From OLB6 sp964467455 (GTDB taxonomy: Bacteria > Bacteroidota > Ignavibacteria > Kapaibacteriales > Kapaibacteriaceae): a DNA stretch of 64,000 bases. The stretch is from positions 92,311-156,310 of the forward strand of contig CAYXQJ010000007.1 of NCBI GenBank assembly GCA_964467455.1, written 5' to 3'. A program made the position numbers and the translations under genes. The notes under the pieces were generated by a model, which saw only the letters and a program-made list of their open reading frames with translations, searched no databases and was not told the origin of the DNA. Below, piece after piece: positions 6,881-16,299 of the stretch. The number at the start of each line of letters is the position of its first letter. Within the stretch, counting starts at the first letter, position 1.

Positions 6881-8905
6881 CTACTCAGTAACGTGGAGGA
6901 TCGTCATCGATGTACCGCGGACACCGGAGACCGTCACAATGTAACTGCCTGTTGCGACCATTGCACCATTGTTCGCTGCACCATTCCACGTGATCACTGA
7001 CTGCCCGTGTACCAGTGCACTCCACACCAACGTACCCATCACGTCGTAGATCGCAACACTACCTTGTGTCAGCTCCGATGGCAACACGATCGTCACCTGA
7101 TCGCTCGTGGGATTCGGATGCACACGGAACGGGTAGGGGGCGTGTGGTTCGTTGACGGACGTGGTGCTATTGCAGACGACGTAGCCGATCGCCGGACGAT
7201 ACGATGTTGAGACAACGTTGACTTGGCAGATATGTGCACCCGGATTCTCCGGACTGAACTTCAAACGAACGTTGACGACGCCGTCGGGCTCGATCACGCC
7301 TGTTTCGACGGTCACAACCTCGAAGCGTTCGGCGTCGAAGCCGGAGAGTTCTGCACCGGTCACGGTAAGCGTGTCGGTGCCGGTGTTGATGAAGGGGACG
7401 ATCACTTCAGATTCTTGCCCGACAACACAACCGTCTATCAGCGTGTCAGCTGCCGGTGTGAGCAAACCAACCGTTGTAGAACCGTGCAAGATGACGTCGT
7501 TCATGCCAAGCTCATTCGTCACGATGCGGATGCGTCGAGTGAACGTGCCCTCTTCCGTTGGCTCGAACACACATTCAAGGCCGTACGTCTGCTGTGGCAA
7601 CACAACAACGGGAACGCGCCACTGCGAGTTGTGAAGACATTCGTCGCCTTCGATGTCCCACACATGTGAGATCGTATAGGACGCATTGCCTGGGTTGGAG
7701 ACTGGCAACGTAAAGAACAACATGTCGTTCGGTCGCGCCTTGGTATAGATCGTGTCAGCAGCACTAAACATCGGTGTTGCAGTATCAGCCACGGCGATCA
7801 ACTCAACGATCTTGTCGTCGTCAACTGCCGGGAATGGTGTGTACGCATTGGACTCATGGTTGCTTGTGCAAAGAAAGACGCGACCCTCCGGAGAGATCGC
7901 AACATCGCGAAGCCGACCTAGAGATCTGATCAGATGTTCTCGCGTGGAGACAACAGCGGTGCCGCTATCATTCAAGACCAACTGAAATAGCGTACCGTTC
8001 TTGAGTGTTGTCAGCAAGATCGAATTCTTTAACACGGGATAGGCATCATGGTGATAGTACCGTAGTCCGCACGGTGCCACCGTTGTTGAGGTACCCGACG
8101 TCCATCTTGGTTCGACCACGTTGGCTGAATCACAATACGGCCGTTCGAACTCTTCATCGTCGCAATATCCTTCCACGAACGGCCAGCCATAGTTGCCGCC
8201 GGGTTGAAGCATGTTCACTTCATCTTCGATGATGTTGCCGTGCTCCGATGTCCACATGTTACCGTTTGGCAGGATGTCGAAGCCCTGCACATTACGATGT
8301 CCCTTCGTATACATCAACTCACCCGGCACCGGATTGTCGTCAGGTACAGAGCCGTCACTGTTCATGCGAAGGACCTTGCCGTTCAAGGTGCTGTCTAGCA
8401 CTGATCCCTCCGGACCTGGGGAATCACCCATGGTAACGTAGAGCTTTTTGTCCGGACCAAACTGCAATCGACATCCTTGATGATACGAGATCGCCGGATC
8501 AAAGGTCATAATGCGGACCGGACTCACGAGTGTATCACTGGTGTAGGTGTATCGTTCCACCACACGCCAGTAGTGGCTTCTCTTGCCGCCTACGTAAGCA
8601 ACGTAGACGTACGGGCTATCCGGAAAATCAGGATGCCACGTAAATCCAAGCATCCCGGTCTCTTGTTCAAGATAGACGATGTCTCTGCGGTCGAGGATCA
8701 CCTTCTTCACGCCTGTCTCAGGGTCGATGCGACTCATCACGCCGATACGTTCAGTGGTCCACAACGTCCCATCCGGACCCCATTCGATCTCCCACGGGAT
8801 CTCAAGTCTCGTTGCGATGGTCTTGGCCGTAAACTCTTTTTGTGCTGCTACCGGGATGGCAAGAACCATCAACAGTGCAGCGGCCCACGTACTTGATCTT
8901 TTCAC
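6881..8905 (-). CDS. Secreted PQQ-type sugar dehydrogenase with T9SS sorting domain
   Basis: The start is GTG at 8905, with GGGAG about eight bases upstream. A signal peptide ends near AQ at residue 22. Residues about 28-370 resemble the soluble glucose/sorbosone dehydrogenase propeller (GSDH): IPWEIEWGPDGTLWTTER near the start, then GMLGFTWHPDF, LNGKVLRMNSDGS, and GHRNVQGFDILPNG with SEHG. Two Ig-like modules follow at about 380-570. The last 85 residues (HPNPTSDQVTIVLP onward) are a type A T9SS sorting domain. It probably acts at the cell surface or is released. The substrate is unknown, and cofactor use is inferred from the fold. Confidence 0.88.
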   Translation of the reverse strand: MKRSSTWAAALLMVLAIPVAAQKEFTAKTIATRLEIPWEIEWGPDGTLWTTERIGVMSRIDPETGVKKVILDRRDIVYLEQETGMLGFTWHPDFPDSPYVYVAYVGGKRSHYWRVVERYTYTSDTLVSPVRIMTFDPAISYHQGCRLQFGPDKKLYVTMGDSPGPEGSVLDSTLNGKVLRMNSDGSVPDDNPVPGELMYTKGHRNVQGFDILPNGNMWTSEHGNIIEDEVNMLQPGGNYGWPFVEGYCDDEEFERPYCDSANVVEPRWTSGTSTTVAPCGLRYYHHDAYPVLKNSILLTTLKNGTLFQLVLNDSGTAVVSTREHLIRSLGRLRDVAISPEGRVFLCTSNHESNAYTPFPAVDDDKIVELIAVADTATPMFSAADTIYTKARPNDMLFFTLPVSNPGNASYTISHVWDIEGDECLHNSQWRVPVVVLPQQTYGLECVFEPTEEGTFTRRIRIVTNELGMNDVILHGSTTVGLLTPAADTLIDGCVVGQESEVIVPFINTGTDTLTVTGAELSGFDAERFEVVTVETGVIEPDGVVNVRLKFSPENPGAHICQVNVVSTSYRPAIGYVVCNSTTSVNEPHAPYPFRVHPNPTSDQVTIVLPSELTQGSVAIYDVMGTLVWSALVHGQSVITWNGAANNGAMVATGSYIVTVSGVRGTSMTILHVTE

Positions 8906-8921
8906 GCCGTACTCCCAGAGT

Positions 8922-10004
8922 TCAGCGTAACACTACCTTGACATCTTCTGTCGACCACCGTGCGCGCACCGTGATCGTCCCCTGTATCGGAATCCATCGC
9001 TCACCAAGTTGGAAGGGGGCAGGTGTTCCGTGGTCATATTGACCATTATTGTTTCGGTCGATCACAACATCCATTGCGTACGACCCCGGCGGAACGGAAT
9101 CCACCGTGAACGCTCCATTCCCGGCAAGCGGTATCGAGCGGATGACCTTGTCTGTAGTGTTACGTAATCTTAAAAGATACGGACCTTTTAGCTGAAGAGA
9201 GTCGGCGAACGTACCGATCACGGTGCCGGGATCGACGCGGACGGAGTCGACCCCATCGACCTTGGTGGTATCCTTCGGAATGACAGTGTCGGCCTGTTGG
9301 GTCAGTGAAGGGCCGAGGAGGAGCTGTTGGGCGTAGGAGGCACCGCTGATGACGTCGAGGTCTTCGGGAGCGAAGACGTAGTCTTCGTTGGCATCAAGAA
9401 GGAAGTTCTTGTTGTCGTCGCGGATGACGATCAGACGATAGCGACCGTCACGCAAGCCCCCTATCGAGAGAGTGCCGGAGGTGCCGATGGGCATGCGGTA
9501 TTCCGATTTGCGAGAGCGTGGGTCGAAGCCGGCAGTGAGAGTGTCGGCGTTTGCGTACAGCAGAGCAACAAGGTTTTGTTTTTTCTGGGTGGTGACCGAT
9601 CCGGTCACACGTCCGGAGTCGAGGTCTGGTCCGGTAGAGAAGACCATCGTCACGGCTTCTGCCGGAGTGTTGCCGCGGAGATCTTTCCACTCCGTGCCGA
9701 GGGTGATCACGTAGGTGGTGTTGGGAGCGAGAGGTTCTTCGAAGCTGACTTCGACTTCGTCACCGGCATACGATGTTGAGAATCGTGTTGCCGGCTGGAT
9801 CACGAAGCCGTTGCGTACGGAGCGATCCACGTAGTCATCGAATGTGAAGGTGATCGACGACGGAGTGATATTGCGTGATCCCGATGCCGGCTCTACCACT
9901 GACACCTTGGCAGCAACCTTGTCATGAGGTCCACCAGTGGGCGGTACCTTCATCGCACAGGAAGAGAGCAGTAGTGCAAGGAGGAAGAGAGAGGCGCGAA
10001 GCAT
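8922..10004 (-). CDS. Lipoprotein with SbsA-like Ig domain
   Basis: ATG 10004 gives a short lipoprotein signal with box LLSSC (cysteine 16). The mature N-terminus has the PPTGGP stretch typical of a Bacteroidota family whose first domain is an Ig-like Big_5 module; SITFTFDDYVD and APNTTYVITLG fit this. Two DxNxNxxYD-like calcium-type loops (NKNFLLDANEDY and NNNGQYDHG) occur later. It is probably anchored in the outer membrane; no enzyme function is apparent. A TAACTTTG box ends three bases before the ATG, and the sugar dehydrogenase gene follows after 16 bases. Confidence 0.82.
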   Translation of the reverse strand: MLRASLFLLALLLSSCAMKVPPTGGPHDKVAAKVSVVEPASGSRNITPSSITFTFDDYVDRSVRNGFVIQPATRFSTSYAGDEVEVSFEEPLAPNTTYVITLGTEWKDLRGNTPAEAVTMVFSTGPDLDSGRVTGSVTTQKKQNLVALLYANADTLTAGFDPRSRKSEYRMPIGTSGTLSIGGLRDGRYRLIVIRDDNKNFLLDANEDYVFAPEDLDVISGASYAQQLLLGPSLTQQADTVIPKDTTKVDGVDSVRVDPGTVIGTFADSLQLKGPYLLRLRNTTDKVIRSIPLAGNGAFTVDSVPPGSYAMDVVIDRNNNGQYDHGTPAPFQLGERWIPIQGTITVRARWSTEDVKVVLR

Positions 10005-10007
10005 AGA

Positions 10008-10015
10008 CAAAGTTA
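10008..10015 (-). promoter_or_regulatory. Promoter -7 box three bases before the lipoprotein ATG
   Basis: The minus strand reads TAACTTTG then TCT then ATG. The box is an exact TAnnTTTG match. With normal spacing the transcript would begin at the A of the ATG, predicting a leaderless mRNA. Confidence 0.5.
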
Positions 10016-10018
10016 GTG

Positions 10019-10050
10019 TGCTAGTTCCCAGTTCCCAGGTGCCAGGTGCC
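10019..10050. repeat. Short heptad array (AGTTCCC and AGGTGCC units)
   Basis: Two AGTTCCC units and two AGGTGCC units lie between the divergent lipoprotein and yihY promoters. The units are the same as those at 983-1070 but in reversed order. Confidence 0.75.
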
Positions 10051-10054
10051 TATG

Positions 10055-10062
10055 TAAGTTTG
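10055..10062 (+). promoter_or_regulatory. Promoter -7 box four bases before yihY
   Basis: TAAGTTTG is an exact TAnnTTTG box ending four bases before the GTG at 10067. The preceding repeat array ends five bases earlier. Confidence 0.45.
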
Positions 10063-10066
10063 TAGG

Positions 10067-10930
10067 GTGAAGAGAGTAAAGCAAGCGTGGGATGTGGTGT
10101 ATGAGTTCTTCGACATCACGGACCGGCGTCATTTGTTCTTGTTGTCGGCCGGGATCGCCTTCAACCAGTTGATCTGCATGATCCCGTTGATCTTGTTGGT
10201 GATCTCTATCGTGAGCGGGCTTATTGATGAGCAGGCCACGAAGGAGACGGTGCGTTTGTTTCTGACGCAGCTGCTGCCGACGAACATCGAGGCGACGAAG
10301 ACGATCTCAACCGTCATCTTTGAATTGGGTGCAGTCTTCAGTTACCGCACGCTGACGGGATGGATCGCCGGTGTGGCGTTGTTATGGCTGTCATCGGCGT
10401 TGTTCAGTTCAATGCGTACGGGCTTGAACGCCATCTTTCATATTCCAACGCCCAAGTTCTTCATACTGTACAAGCTCAAGGATCTGTTGCTGACGATCAT
10501 CACCACGGCGTTGATCATCGCAACAACGTTGGTGTCGCCGATGTTGTCGGTGATCGAAGAGACCGGACGATCGTTGTTCCCGAACGGCGACCATCTGCAG
10601 ATCATGGGTCTCACGGCACAGCTGATCTCCCTGATCGCCACCACGGTACTGTTCTTTGTGTTGTATCGTTTTGTGCCCAACAAACGTCTGCCATGGCAGA
10701 TCGTGATCATCAGCACCATCGCTGCTGTCGGCTTGTGGGAACTTGCCCGCGTTCTGTTCACGTGGTATGTGAACAGTGCCGCCAACTTCAGCAAGTTCTA
10801 CGGCGGCTACATCGTCTTGGCATCACTGGCGCTGTGGTTCTACTACTCGGCCTTCATCTTTCTGATCAGCGCCGAGTTGGCTCAATACATCTACGTCAAA
10901 CGCACTGAGCACCATGCCCCTGAAGCGTAG
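10067..10930 (+). CDS. YihY/BrkB-family inner-membrane protein
   Basis: This 287-residue integral membrane protein begins at GTG 10067. It has about six hydrophobic helices, including ICMIPLILLVISIVSGL, the segment around residue 100 (WIAGVALLWLSSALFSSM) and the C-terminal IVLASLALWFYYSAFIFLISAELAQ. The YFYGGYIVLASLALWFYYSA-like region (here KFYGGY followed by that helix) is diagnostic of the family once mis-assigned as RNase BN. The molecular role of the family is unresolved. It has its own promoter and ends ten bases before the convergent exonuclease gene, with an AGGGGGCGAGCA motif in the gap. Confidence 0.88.
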   Translation: MKRVKQAWDVVYEFFDITDRRHLFLLSAGIAFNQLICMIPLILLVISIVSGLIDEQATKETVRLFLTQLLPTNIEATKTISTVIFELGAVFSYRTLTGWIAGVALLWLSSALFSSMRTGLNAIFHIPTPKFFILYKLKDLLLTIITTALIIATTLVSPMLSVIEETGRSLFPNGDHLQIMGLTAQLISLIATTVLFFVLYRFVPNKRLPWQIVIISTIAAVGLWELARVLFTWYVNSAANFSKFYGGYIVLASLALWFYYSAFIFLISAELAQYIYVKRTEHHAPEA

Positions 10931-10940
10931 GGGGCGAGCA

Positions 10941-11672
10941 CTAGAACTTCAGCAGCTGATTCCACTTGAGGAACAGATCCCAGGTGGAGCGTACATCGCG
11001 AAGGCAATACTCGGCGATGTCGGCAAGAGCGCCTTCTTCGAAGAGGTGGTTGACCTTTGAGCCGTCCACGCCGGCGGCCTTGGGTGAAGGAACGCCGAAG
11101 GACTTTGCGTAGAAGTCGAAGTTGAAGCCGCGGGTGGCGCCGCTCGCTGCACGATTGTAGAACGTGAGCTTGTCCATCAGGTCGGTGTGGGCCGAATAAG
11201 AGAAGCGTGTTCCGTCCATGAGGTTACGCGACGGGCGAATGCCGAGCACAGCGCTGCGGAGCATCAGCCACGGCGCGTCGAAGCCACGACCGTTGAAGGA
11301 GATGAGATGAATGCCGTAGTGCGCGTGCAAGAGCTTCCAGAAGTTCTCGAGCATGGTGTGCTCTGTGCTGTAGTAACACACGCCCCCTGATGGAAGGATC
11401 TCTTCACGCTTGATGCCGTCTTCTGTGATGGAGGGATCGACCATGTAGGCAACGTCGCGCGAGGACCATTCGTCATCGGTGAGCGTCATCATGCGCATGC
11501 CGATGCAGACGATGCGTCCGGTGAGAGGACTGAGGGCAAACTCGCTGATCTTCTTCTCGCGTTCTTCGTCGTTCGCAGTGTTGCGGAGGAGATAGTCTTG
11601 CTGCGTTTCGTCGAAATGATCGAGCGGCAGACCAACGGTCTCGAGGTCGAAGACGAGATAATTCGATTCCAT
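10941..11672 (-). CDS. PolB-like 3'-5' exonuclease
   Basis: The 243 residues form a DEDDy-type exonuclease related to the proofreading domain of family B polymerases. Exo I is FDLET (D9, E11), Exo II is SFNGRGFDAPWL and Exo III is YCLRDVRSTWDL with the metal-binding aspartate. No polymerase domain is attached, matching the stand-alone DNA_pol_B_exo2 family. It probably degrades or trims DNA 3' ends in the cytoplasm. It starts five bases after the VWA lipoprotein gene. The link between the two genes is unclear. Confidence 0.88.
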   Translation of the reverse strand: MESNYLVFDLETVGLPLDHFDETQQDYLLRNTANDEEREKKISEFALSPLTGRIVCIGMRMMTLTDDEWSSRDVAYMVDPSITEDGIKREEILPSGGVCYYSTEHTMLENFWKLLHAHYGIHLISFNGRGFDAPWLMLRSAVLGIRPSRNLMDGTRFSYSAHTDLMDKLTFYNRAASGATRGFNFDFYAKSFGVPSPKAAGVDGSKVNHLFEEGALADIAEYCLRDVRSTWDLFLKWNQLLKF

Positions 11673-11677
11673 GGCGA

Positions 11678-13093
11678 TCAGCGGGTGAGGATGATGAATT
11701 CTGTGCGACGGTTGCGGGCACGACCTTCATCGGTCGCGTTGGTCGCTACTGGCTTAGTGTCGCCATAGCCCACGGCTGTGACACGTTCTGCTTTGATGCC
11801 GGCGGTGATCAAGGCGTCACGCACAGCGTCGGCACGCTGTTGTGAGAGCTTCTGATTGAATTCGGGATCGCCGGTGCTGTTCGTACTGTCGGTATGGCCG
11901 CGGAGTTCGATGGTCATCGTCGGGACGCCCTGCATCAGGCGGACCACGTTATTGATCGCCCCCTTCGATGATCCTTTGAGCTGGGCTTTACCGTGATCGA
12001 ATTGAACGTCCATAACGGCGATGGTGCCGGGTTCGGGCGTGTTGTCGTACGTGGCGGAGGCCTTGAGGGAGTCTTTGCCGAAGCACAGGGTGACGTTGAC
12101 GGTGTGTTCGCCGAAGGAGTTGGCGGGATATTCGATGACGTAGGCGTTGCGGAGGCGGCGATAGACGTCTTCGAAGACGTCGTCGAACTCCGACGTGCGA
12201 TAGATGTGCTGATAGGTGCCGCCTGTGGCAGCTGCGAGGTCGGACATGTAGCCCTCGTTGATGCCGTCGCCGAAGTCAACGGCGCAGATGGGAACGTGCT
12301 CACGCAGTGACTTCGAGATGAGTTCTTCGCGTTTGATCTTCGACGAGTTCTCTTGTCCGTCGGTGAAGATCACCACGGCGCGACGTTTGAACTCGGACGC
12401 GTTGGTGGCGAGGTGATCGATGGCAGCGGAGACACCTTGTAGGATGGCGGTGCCGCCGCCGAAGCCTTCGAGGCCGTTTTGTTTGAGTCCGGACTTGAGG
12501 TCTGATGTTGACATTGTGCACGGCACTTCCACTTCGACGTGATGATCGTAGCGGACGAGGGCCATGGCATCTTTCGGTCCTTTTTTGTCGATGAAGGCCT
12601 GAGCTGCTTCTTGCACGGAGCGTGCGCGCGGATCGCCCATGGAACCGGAGTTGTCCATCACGAGGGCGATGGCAATGGGCATGGGGTCGCGTTCGCTGAG
12701 TTCTCTGATGTCGAACTGCGTGATCTTGACCGAAGACCCGCCGGAGGTTTCGGTGACGTTGCAGATCATGCTCTTCACGGCGCGTTCGCTGCCGCTTGCG
12801 TAGAACGTCCCGGCGGAGTCGATCACATGAACGTAGAGTTTGACCTTACCGATATCGCGTGTATCGACCGCCGAGATCTGCGCCACCGAGCGCGCCGGCT
12901 TCGCCGGCGGCATCGAGGCGATGTTCTTCAGGAAGATCGGCGCATATCCCGGCGGCGGCGTTGCATCTTCCGTGGCCGCCGGCTCGCGCCAGCTCATGCA
13001 CCCCGAAAGCACCATCACCAGAACGCCCATTACCATCCATGCCCGGCACCAGAGTTTCCCGGCAGGGACGCATTTTGTCAGATTGTGTGTCAT
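11678..13093 (-). CDS. VWA and OmpA domain lipoprotein
   Basis: The N-terminus has a lipoprotein signal with cysteine about residue 32 (VLSGC); translation may instead start at an internal methionine near residue 20. Residues about 140-330 are a von Willebrand A domain with an intact MIDAS start DNSGSMG (D147) and FTDGQE. Residues about 360-471 are an OmpA-like peptidoglycan-binding domain with LRGHTDSTNSTGD and RARNRRTEF. The protein is probably held in the outer membrane and bound to peptidoglycan, with the VWA domain binding a partner. The ATG overlaps the stop of the small upstream gene as ATGA. Confidence 0.9.
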   Translation of the reverse strand: MTHNLTKCVPAGKLWCRAWMVMGVLVMVLSGCMSWREPAATEDATPPPGYAPIFLKNIASMPPAKPARSVAQISAVDTRDIGKVKLYVHVIDSAGTFYASGSERAVKSMICNVTETSGGSSVKITQFDIRELSERDPMPIAIALVMDNSGSMGDPRARSVQEAAQAFIDKKGPKDAMALVRYDHHVEVEVPCTMSTSDLKSGLKQNGLEGFGGGTAILQGVSAAIDHLATNASEFKRRAVVIFTDGQENSSKIKREELISKSLREHVPICAVDFGDGINEGYMSDLAAATGGTYQHIYRTSEFDDVFEDVYRRLRNAYVIEYPANSFGEHTVNVTLCFGKDSLKASATYDNTPEPGTIAVMDVQFDHGKAQLKGSSKGAINNVVRLMQGVPTMTIELRGHTDSTNSTGDPEFNQKLSQQRADAVRDALITAGIKAERVTAVGYGDTKPVATNATDEGRARNRRTEFIILTR

Positions 13094-13335
13094 TGTGGCA
13101 GTTGTTGATTGATAAGCATTCGTGTGGTCCGATCCTTCGGGTCTAGACGTACCGCCAGATCGCGATAGAATCGAAAGCTACCAACATCTTGGTTCACCTG
13201 CAGGGCATACATTGCATTTGACGCCAAATTCGACACCACCAAGGCCGACATTGCGCTGTCCAACCGCGTCTTCTTATCCGCTAAACTCTTCACCACTTCC
13301 TCAATATTCCCCATTCCCGATTCCCGATTCCCCAT
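13090..13335 (-). CDS. Small hypothetical protein translationally coupled to the VWA gene
   Basis: This 81-residue frame is not recognised. It overlaps the next gene by four bases (ATGA), which argues for real translation. The first ten residues (MGNRESGMGN) are encoded by the GATTCCC/CATTCCC repeat array; an internal ATG at 13314 is equally possible. The remainder is hydrophilic and helical in character, with VRLDPKDRTTRMLINQQL near the end resembling the tail of a helical repeat. There is no signal peptide or membrane segment. Confidence 0.45.
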   Translation of the reverse strand: MGNRESGMGNIEEVVKSLADKKTRLDSAMSALVVSNLASNAMYALQVNQDVGSFRFYRDLAVRLDPKDRTTRMLINQQLPQ

Positions 13336-13365
13336 TCCCCATTCCCCCTTCCCCGTTCCCAGTTA
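13306..13365. repeat. Heptad array (CATTCCC/GATTCCC/GTTCCC units)
   Basis: About eight tandem 7-bp units on the theme nATTCCC span from within the small hypothetical gene to the last codons of the DUF2723 gene. The same unit on the opposite strand (GGGGAAT) forms the array at 18155-18185. Confidence 0.85.
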
Positions 13366-14967
13366 CCTACTGAGGCGAACCAACCGCCCCACCGGCACTG
13401 CCCTGTACTCCGCTGCAAAACCCTGCTCATCGGTCATCATCTCGGGTGTGATGTAGATGGGACGGTCGGTGTTGCTTTCGACGATGGCATTCAGCACATC
13501 AACAAATCGACGTTGGATCTCGGCGTTATTCCGCGGGTTGGTTTTGAAGGCATCGGCGTCGGCTTCGAACTGTTCAAGCCACGGCATGTAGGCATCGATC
13601 GCTGCCTTCGCCCCCTTCATCACATCAGGATACAGATGTTGGAGATGGGGCAAGTACCACGTTCTTCGGATCAACTCTTTGTCGATCATCACCACGTCCG
13701 GACGCACACCTTCTACCGTCTGCAAATACCAGAAGGCACTGCACATGTAATCCCACTGTCGCGTGATGATGATGGCCCGCGGCTGTGCATGGTCCATCGC
13801 CCACATCGTATAGGCGGGAACGGCACGATGCGAGGAGTGATCCATGGTGGGATAGTTGAGGAAGAGACTGATGAAGCCAAGAATCACGAAGAAGGGTGAA
13901 AGGATGAAAGGGTGCAAGATCTTTATGTCGGTGAGCTTACCGATGCCGATGCCGAGGAGGATGGCCAGTACCGTTAGCGTTGGCAGGAAGTAGGCATCGA
14001 TATCGGGGATGGCATAGCCGAGAGAGATACCCAGGTTACCAACGATCAGCAACAGCAGTGCGATGGCCATCTGACGTTGAACTTTCCACAACGCCACCAG
14101 TCCGATCACCGCGCCGATCCATCCGATCCACAACAACTCTTGTGATGCCAGCGAAAAGAACGTCGACGTGTTCTCGCGCATCGCCGCACTATCCGAGAAC
14201 ATCCACACACCAAACTGCGTCCCCTTCACATGGTACACAAATGCATCCCATCCGCGGTGCACCCACCCCCAGTTGATCGGCGGCATCGCCGCACTCCGCA
14301 TCGGCAGGATCAGATACATCATCGGACCCAATAGGGAGGGGGCGAGCAGCCACCCTATTCGTCTCTTCGCCGCCTCTGCCGACGGCTGCATCTTCCACCA
14401 CCAGTACAACAACCCCGGCGCAAGAAAGATGGAGGAGAGGTGGTTGGCGAGCATGAGGCCGAAGACTAGCCCGGAAAGTAGCGAGTAGCGAACAGCGAGT
14501 GCAGAGGCATCACGTTGTGTATGACTCGCTGCTTGCTGCTGGCTGCTGACGACTAACAAGAAGAGGAGTGTATTCAACCCATACACCTCTACGGCCGTGG
14601 TCTGGGCCCAGACGGTAGGGGAGAAGGCCCAGAGGAGGGCGGTAGCGGCGCCGATGATGGTGCGCGGACGTACGTCGAGCGTGGGCGCGGTGAGGCGCAG
14701 CACGTCGCGGACGACGATGGTGAGCACCGAGGCCGTGGCGGCCACGAGCAGGGCCGAGAGGATGTTGAGGCCCTTGATCACGCTCGGCCACGGCAGCATC
14801 TGCCAGACGTGGGCGATGAGCGTGAAGAGCGGATAGCCCGTGGGATGGGCCACACCCCAAGTGTGGGCGGCGGCGGCAAGCTCGCCGGTGTCGGTGTAAT
14901 ACAGACCCGGCGCCTGTGTCACGAGGTACACGGCGCCGGCGATGAGTCCAACTAGAAGCGGTACCAT
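13363..14967 (-). CDS. DUF2723 multi-pass membrane protein (GT117-like)
   Basis: The 534-residue protein begins at ATG 14967. Its N-terminus matches DUF2723: a membrane helix, then YYTDTGELAAAAHTWGVAHP, equivalent to the family's DSGEF..A.....HPPG stretch, and PLF. About ten further hydrophobic segments follow and a soluble C-terminal part includes a RRTWYLPHLQ region. The family belongs to the GT-C fold and has been linked to protein O-glycosylation in Bacteroidota, so use of a lipid-linked sugar in the periplasm is a reasonable inference. A repeat-like tract (agcgagtagcgaacagcgag) sits at about 14480-14500 inside the gene. Confidence 0.82.
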   Translation of the reverse strand: MVPLLVGLIAGAVYLVTQAPGLYYTDTGELAAAAHTWGVAHPTGYPLFTLIAHVWQMLPWPSVIKGLNILSALLVAATASVLTIVVRDVLRLTAPTLDVRPRTIIGAATALLWAFSPTVWAQTTAVEVYGLNTLLFLLVVSSQQQAASHTQRDASALAVRYSLLSGLVFGLMLANHLSSIFLAPGLLYWWWKMQPSAEAAKRRIGWLLAPSLLGPMMYLILPMRSAAMPPINWGWVHRGWDAFVYHVKGTQFGVWMFSDSAAMRENTSTFFSLASQELLWIGWIGAVIGLVALWKVQRQMAIALLLLIVGNLGISLGYAIPDIDAYFLPTLTVLAILLGIGIGKLTDIKILHPFILSPFFVILGFISLFLNYPTMDHSSHRAVPAYTMWAMDHAQPRAIIITRQWDYMCSAFWYLQTVEGVRPDVVMIDKELIRRTWYLPHLQHLYPDVMKGAKAAIDAYMPWLEQFEADADAFKTNPRNNAEIQRRFVDVLNAIVESNTDRPIYITPEMMTDEQGFAAEYRAVPVGRLVRLSR

Positions 14968-14983
14968 AGACCGCAATGATACG

Positions 14984-15691
14984 TTATCGGGCGATGACGA
15001 CAGGTGTGCGGACTACCGTTCCCGACGTTGTGGTCAGGAGCAGGTGATAGGTTCCGTTGGCCAGACCGTTCACCGTGAAGGTGTGTTGGTCGGCTTCGCT
15101 AATGCCGTAGGAGCGGACGAGGTTGCCGTCAGCCGTGTAGAGGTTGGCACCAACGATCGTGCGGGACTGCTCGCCCCCTACCGTCACGTGGTCTGTGGCC
15201 GGCAGCGGACCGGCGGTGAGACCCAGCGAGGAGAGGTCCTCGACGGAGTTGACGTCGCCGACGTAGAAAGTGCCGGTGAACCGGAGCGAGTCCGACGTTA
15301 CGGTCTGATCGAACAACGTAATGGAGAACGTGCTGATGCCGTCCGTGCCGTTAGCATTCATGAGCGTGTAGATCTTCAGCTCGCCGCTGCCGGGGAGGTA
15401 TTGAGCTTCACGGTCCGTGGGGTTGTCTTCGCCCGGGAAGAGGAAGAAGCAGAAATCGCCGAAACACATGGCAGGCATGTGACCGGCGGCCACCTGGGAG
15501 AGGTCGTAACGGAAGAGGAGGTTCTTCGGCGTGCCGTTGTCGTTGATAATGTAGCCGTTACGCTTGAACTGCTGCGTATTGGCCCCGGAGACCGAATCTT
15601 TATCGTCCCAGTTGATATGGTACGTCTGGGCCGTTGCCGTCATGGCAAGGCCGGTGATCAGGAATGCCAACAGGAGAAGGCGACTTTTCAT
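14984..15691 (-). CDS. Secreted protein with T9SS sorting domain
   Basis: ATG 15691 gives a clean signal peptide (MKSRLLLLAFLITGLAM..AQ) and a 235-residue protein. The central part (about 25-155) is beta-rich, with NLLFRYDLSQV and PGSGELKIYTLMNANG, and has no recognised domain. The last 75 residues resemble a T9SS C-terminal domain: GPLPATDHVTVGG, then VGANLYTADGNLVRSYG and GLANGTYHLLLTTTSGTVV. It is predicted to cross the outer membrane and be cleaved or anchored. It is followed by the DUF2723 gene after 16 bases. Confidence 0.75.
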   Translation of the reverse strand: MKSRLLLLAFLITGLAMTATAQTYHINWDDKDSVSGANTQQFKRNGYIINDNGTPKNLLFRYDLSQVAAGHMPAMCFGDFCFFLFPGEDNPTDREAQYLPGSGELKIYTLMNANGTDGISTFSITLFDQTVTSDSLRFTGTFYVGDVNSVEDLSSLGLTAGPLPATDHVTVGGEQSRTIVGANLYTADGNLVRSYGISEADQHTFTVNGLANGTYHLLLTTTSGTVVRTPVVIAR

Positions 15692-15783
15692 AATTTGTTG
15701 TTCCAATAAAGCAGATGGAGAGTCTTCAAACTACGGATGCAGTGATGATTTTCCACCTCTCCAGTTACATGTCAGGATCAACC

Positions 15784-16290
15784 ATGCGTATCTCCTTGTT
15801 TGTCATCGGCTTGCTATTGGCCGTCTCGACCACCTTTGCTCAAGAGACCGCCGAGGGCACGTCGCTGCCGTCGGTCAAGATCAAGAACATCGCCGGCGAC
15901 CTGATCAACACGGCCGACCTTGGCAACACGGAACAACCGGTGGTGATCAGCTTCTGGGCTACGTGGTGCAAGCCGTGCCTACAAGAACTCCAGACCTATC
16001 ACAGTCTCCTCGCCGAATGGGAGAAGGCCTATAACGTGAAGATCGTAGCCGTATCGATCGACGATTCCCGCAATGCCCGCAAGGTACCGGGATTTGCAAA
16101 GGGGCGGAACTGGACCTTTGATGTTCTTCTCGACGAGAACCAGGATTTCAAGCGCGCCATGAACGTGAACAACGTGCCCCATACCTTCATTGTCTACAAA
16201 GGCAAGGTGGTGTGGTCACACAGCGCCTTCGCAGCGGGCGATGAAGAAGATATTGCGGCGGAGTTGAGTAAGCTGGTAGGCGGGAAGTAA
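15784..16290 (+). CDS. TlpA-like periplasmic thioredoxin
   Basis: The 168-residue protein has a signal peptide ending at AQ (residue 20) and a TlpA/ResA-type thioredoxin fold. The active site WCKPC places the cysteines at residues 62 and 65, preceded by VVISFWAT, and NVPHTFIVYKGKVVW carries the cis-proline. It probably reduces disulfides in periplasmic or secreted proteins. ATG 15784 is chosen because it places the signal peptide correctly. A long nested palindrome follows before the DUF6029 gene. Confidence 0.9.
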   Translation: MRISLFVIGLLLAVSTTFAQETAEGTSLPSVKIKNIAGDLINTADLGNTEQPVVISFWATWCKPCLQELQTYHSLLAEWEKAYNVKIVAVSIDDSRNARKVPGFAKGRNWTFDVLLDENQDFKRAMNVNNVPHTFIVYKGKVVWSHSAFAAGDEEDIAAELSKLVGGK

Positions 16291-16299
16291 AGAATGATA